A stretch of 23,241 nucleotides of DNA from JAJOKI01 sp964412405. GTDB taxonomy: Archaea; Halobacteriota; UBA148; JAJOKI01. Location: NCBI GenBank assembly GCA_964412405.1, contig CAYPOB010000008.1, positions 1 through 23,241 of the forward strand, written 5' to 3'. Shown here one piece after another: positions 21,228 to 23,241 of the stretch. Made by a program: the position numbers and the translations under genes. How positions within the stretch are numbered: the stretch's first letter is position 1; every line of letters begins with the position of its first letter. The notes under the pieces are model-generated. The model searched no databases and was not told the origin of the DNA. It saw only the letters and a program-made list of their open reading frames with translations.

Positions 21228-23149
21228 TCTTTTACCACCTCTTTAGGCTCTAAAGCCGTCAACGTATCCACGGTGTCAGAGCCAGAGACGGCTCTTGGCT
21301 CTAAAGCCTTTGCACCGGTGACGAGATCCTCTTCTATTCCTTCGACTATTGGAATCGACAACTCCGGTGCTTCATCGCACTTGATCATGTATTGAACCAA
21401 CTTCCCTTCATCTGCTTTCAGTGATACTTTCCATATCTGGCCTATCTCGCCGCCCATCTCAACGACCTTTGCATTGGAATCTGGATTTACCATCTCATAT
21501 TTGGATAGTTCATATAACTTGAATGTCCTGGTATGCTCACCGAAATTTTTGAGTCTGATGGATACGCCATATTGCCCATCGTTTTGTCCTACGATTTTTC
21601 GTTGTATCAATATATTGCCCATGATCTTCGCCACTATCGGTGTGATATCTGGCTCTTCTTTTCCAACAATCGAGGATACTTTTTCCACCAGTTTGGGAAG
21701 GACCTTTTTGATTATCTCTTCCTTTTCTCTGCGCTTCTCGAGCAATTTCTGCCTTGCCAGATAATTCCGCAGATTTCTGGCTACATCTCGAACCGCCAAT
21801 TCGATCTCGTCTACTATCTCCGGGATATCCGCTATAGCATCCTTGGACTCGGAGGTAAACGGAATCTTAGTAGATGCCACGTGGACGGACACGACCAGCG
21901 GCCCGATCGGGATACCATTTCCACCGGGCTGACTTAATTCATACTGTCTCCAGTTCATCCGTTCCATGGCATGAGTTATGGCGCATCCGCCCTGCTGATA
22001 TAGCAACGGCACCCGATTGGCGAATCGCAATATGGTGACTTTCTCCTCCTTGGGCAGATCCCCCCCATACGCAATGCCGGTCTCGACTATGAATGGATTG
22101 CCCGAGTGTACCGCGGGTGGTCGCGTTGTGGTCGAGATAAAATCAACGTCATACTCTTTTTCCAGCCCCTTGTAAATGAGGTCTTTGCCAATCGGCGAGA
22201 GACAGTCAGTAGGCGGTGCCGTAATTCTGACCGTTTTGAATGCTTCTAACAATCGAATTATCTGGTCCCTTGACATATCATTTGGATTTGCATCCGGGTC
22301 CAGATTCGCGGTTTTACACAGGTCCCCTGCAGTAGTTCGCCCAATTCTGGCAAATTCATTCATCAAAAACGATATGAGCTTATGGCGATCCGTGTATCTC
22401 ATCATCTTGATTAATGTACCCAATTCAATGCCTTCTGGATGTGGCCGTATCTCATTGGATTTTGCAGGCATCTCGTCGGTTGCCCTTTCGAATACCTCCA
22501 CATTTCCATTCGGCTCTATCAGTGTCAACCGTGCGTGTGGATTGACAATTGCCGTGTCCTTGAGATATTCCCATACCGACTGGCGGCGCCCCCTGACATA
22601 TGTCGCCCTCATCTCCATCTCAGTCCTGATCCCCTGTGGACGGTCCCATTCGACGATCTCTTCGGTTACGATCTCTGGCTCGTTGGTCTGGGTGTTGATG
22701 ATCAGCTCATAATAGTGGGCAGGCTCATCCTTGCCGATTTTAGAGATTATTTTTGAAGGTTTGCCGGAAGTCAACTGTGAATAGAGCACTGCTGCCGAAA
22801 TGCCGATGCCTTGCTGCCCCCTGCTCTGTTTTAATACGTGGAACCGCGACCCATAGAGTAGTTTGGCGAATATTTTGGGTATCTGAGCTTTCACGATGCC
22901 TGGACCATTGTCTTCGATTATTACTCTGCAATTATCTCGATCTGCTCGTTCAATCTGGACCAATATGTCTGGGAGAATTCCAGCATCTTCACACGCATCC
23001 AATGCGTTATCCACGGCCTCCTTGACGCATGTGATGAGGCATCTAGGCGCCGAGTCAAATCCAAGTATCTGCTTGTTCTTTTCAAAGAACTCTGCAACGC
23101 TAATCGCTTTTTGTTTCTTTGCTAATTCTTCTGCAATCGATTTTGCCAT
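21224..23149 (-). CDS. top6B: DNA topoisomerase VI subunit B (ATPase)
   Basis: GHKL-type ATPase subunit that clamps DNA and drives strand passage by topoisomerase VI. The 641-aa protein has: the Bergerat ATP site with Glu44 and Asn48 in KEAVDNALDA, IIEDNGPGI (79-86) and the lid RGQQGIGISAAVLYSQLT (110-126); a central helix-turn-helix (about 230-310); a transducer domain with the lysine switch in FTSESKDAIADIPE; and a C-terminal immunoglobulin-like domain (about 535-610), present in the longer methanogen enzymes but absent from the short Sulfolobus form. The last ~30 residues are a poorly conserved tail with a short duplicated motif (ALEPR/ALEPK). The start at 23149 follows AAGGTGA at a good distance. 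It is the first gene of a coupled top6B-top6A pair, and a cluster of hairpins lies just upstream. Confidence 0.97.
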   Translation of the reverse strand: MAKSIAEELAKKQKAISVAEFFEKNKQILGFDSAPRCLITCVKEAVDNALDACEDAGILPDILVQIERADRDNCRVIIEDNGPGIVKAQIPKIFAKLLYGSRFHVLKQSRGQQGIGISAAVLYSQLTSGKPSKIISKIGKDEPAHYYELIINTQTNEPEIVTEEIVEWDRPQGIRTEMEMRATYVRGRRQSVWEYLKDTAIVNPHARLTLIEPNGNVEVFERATDEMPAKSNEIRPHPEGIELGTLIKMMRYTDRHKLISFLMNEFARIGRTTAGDLCKTANLDPDANPNDMSRDQIIRLLEAFKTVRITAPPTDCLSPIGKDLIYKGLEKEYDVDFISTTTRPPAVHSGNPFIVETGIAYGGDLPKEEKVTILRFANRVPLLYQQGGCAITHAMERMNWRQYELSQPGGNGIPIGPLVVSVHVASTKIPFTSESKDAIADIPEIVDEIELAVRDVARNLRNYLARQKLLEKRREKEEIIKKVLPKLVEKVSSIVGKEEPDITPIVAKIMGNILIQRKIVGQNDGQYGVSIRLKNFGEHTRTFKLYELSKYEMVNPDSNAKVVEMGGEIGQIWKVSLKADEGKLVQYMIKCDEAPELSIPIVEGIEEDLVTGAKALEPRAVSGSDTVDTLTALEPKEVVKE

Positions 23150-23167
23150 TGTTCTTCACCTTCATCT

Positions 23168-23241
23168 TGTCGCACCGACTAAATCGAAACCGACTAAATC
23201 TTCCAGATTTAGACGGAGTCGCAGATGTCCCATCTGCGACA
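23168..23241 (-). repeat. Palindromic element, copy 3 (upstream of top6B, reaches the window edge)
   Basis: Hairpin arms CTAAATCT/AGATTTAG with a three-base loop (23194-23212) and a perfect 10-bp hairpin GTCGCAGATG/CATCTGCGAC (23218-23240), loop TCC on the plus strand and GGA on the minus strand. Two exact 12-bp direct repeats, ACCGACTAAATC (23174 and 23189), lie beside the first hairpin. The block begins with TGTCGCA (23168-23174) and ends with its inverse TGCGACA (23235-23241). The TGTCGCAG and ATCTGCGA modules also occur in copy 1. It starts 19 bp before the top6B ATG and could be part of its leader or promoter; more may lie past the edge. Confidence 0.65.

Overview
The window is archaeal, most likely from a methanogen or anaerobic methane/alkane oxidiser of the Methanosarcina-related Euryarchaeota (Halobacteriota); that placement is inference. 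Supporting it are the archaea-specific GatD/GatE amidotransferase, both subunits of DNA topoisomerase VI, a citramalate synthase of the methanogen type, an AmmeMemoRadiSam radical SAM protein, a DUF5350 protein, and TATA-box promoters that often sit where leaderless mRNAs would start. Two runs of exactly 100 N, each flanked by an identical 55-bp sequence on both sides, show that this is a scaffolded short-read (probably metagenomic) assembly in which overlapping contig ends were not merged.

Layout. 1-2.9 kb: membrane pyrophosphatase, a convergent winged-helix regulator, an AT-rich divergent control region with helically phased octamers and gap 1, then a small unrecognised protein. 3.0-7.65 kb: a tight branched-chain amino acid operon, cimA-ilvB-ilvN-ilvC, making citramalate for the pyruvate route to isoleucine and carrying the shared acetohydroxyacid synthase and ketol-acid reductoisomerase steps. 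7.65-10.9 kb: an accessory stretch with a diverged repeat of the ilvC 3' end, two diverged ~100-bp repeats, hairpins, a zinc-ribbon/TM2 membrane protein, a solitary HicB-like protein and two tandem VapBC toxin-antitoxin modules whose promoters share an operator-like sequence. 10.9-11.7 kb: a DUF1614 membrane protein interrupted by gap 2; removing the gap and one overlap copy restores one frame. 11.7-16.5 kb, minus strand: argH-gatD-gatE-DUF5350, probably one transcript. 16.6-17.3 kb: a decayed DUF362 gene. 17.3-20.0 kb: a Tat-exported SagB-type nitroreductase divergent from thiL-amrS. 20.1-23.15 kb: top6B-top6A on the minus strand, overlapping by 4 bp.

The most unusual feature is a family of composite palindromic elements: clusters of hairpins with three-base loops (GAA, GTA, AAA, GGA when read in one orientation), seen at 11126-11226, 16801-16932 and 23168-23241. 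One copy lies in frame inside the DUF1614 membrane protein and adds about 40 codons between two membrane segments. A second lies inside the broken DUF362 gene and shares the same left and right ends, but the loop of its central hairpin has been replaced by three more hairpins. A third, related by its GTCGCAGATG stem, lies just upstream of top6B. This looks like a mobile or self-propagating nested palindrome family tolerated inside genes, comparable in concept to the Rickettsia palindromic elements. Its mobilising enzyme, if any, is not in the window.
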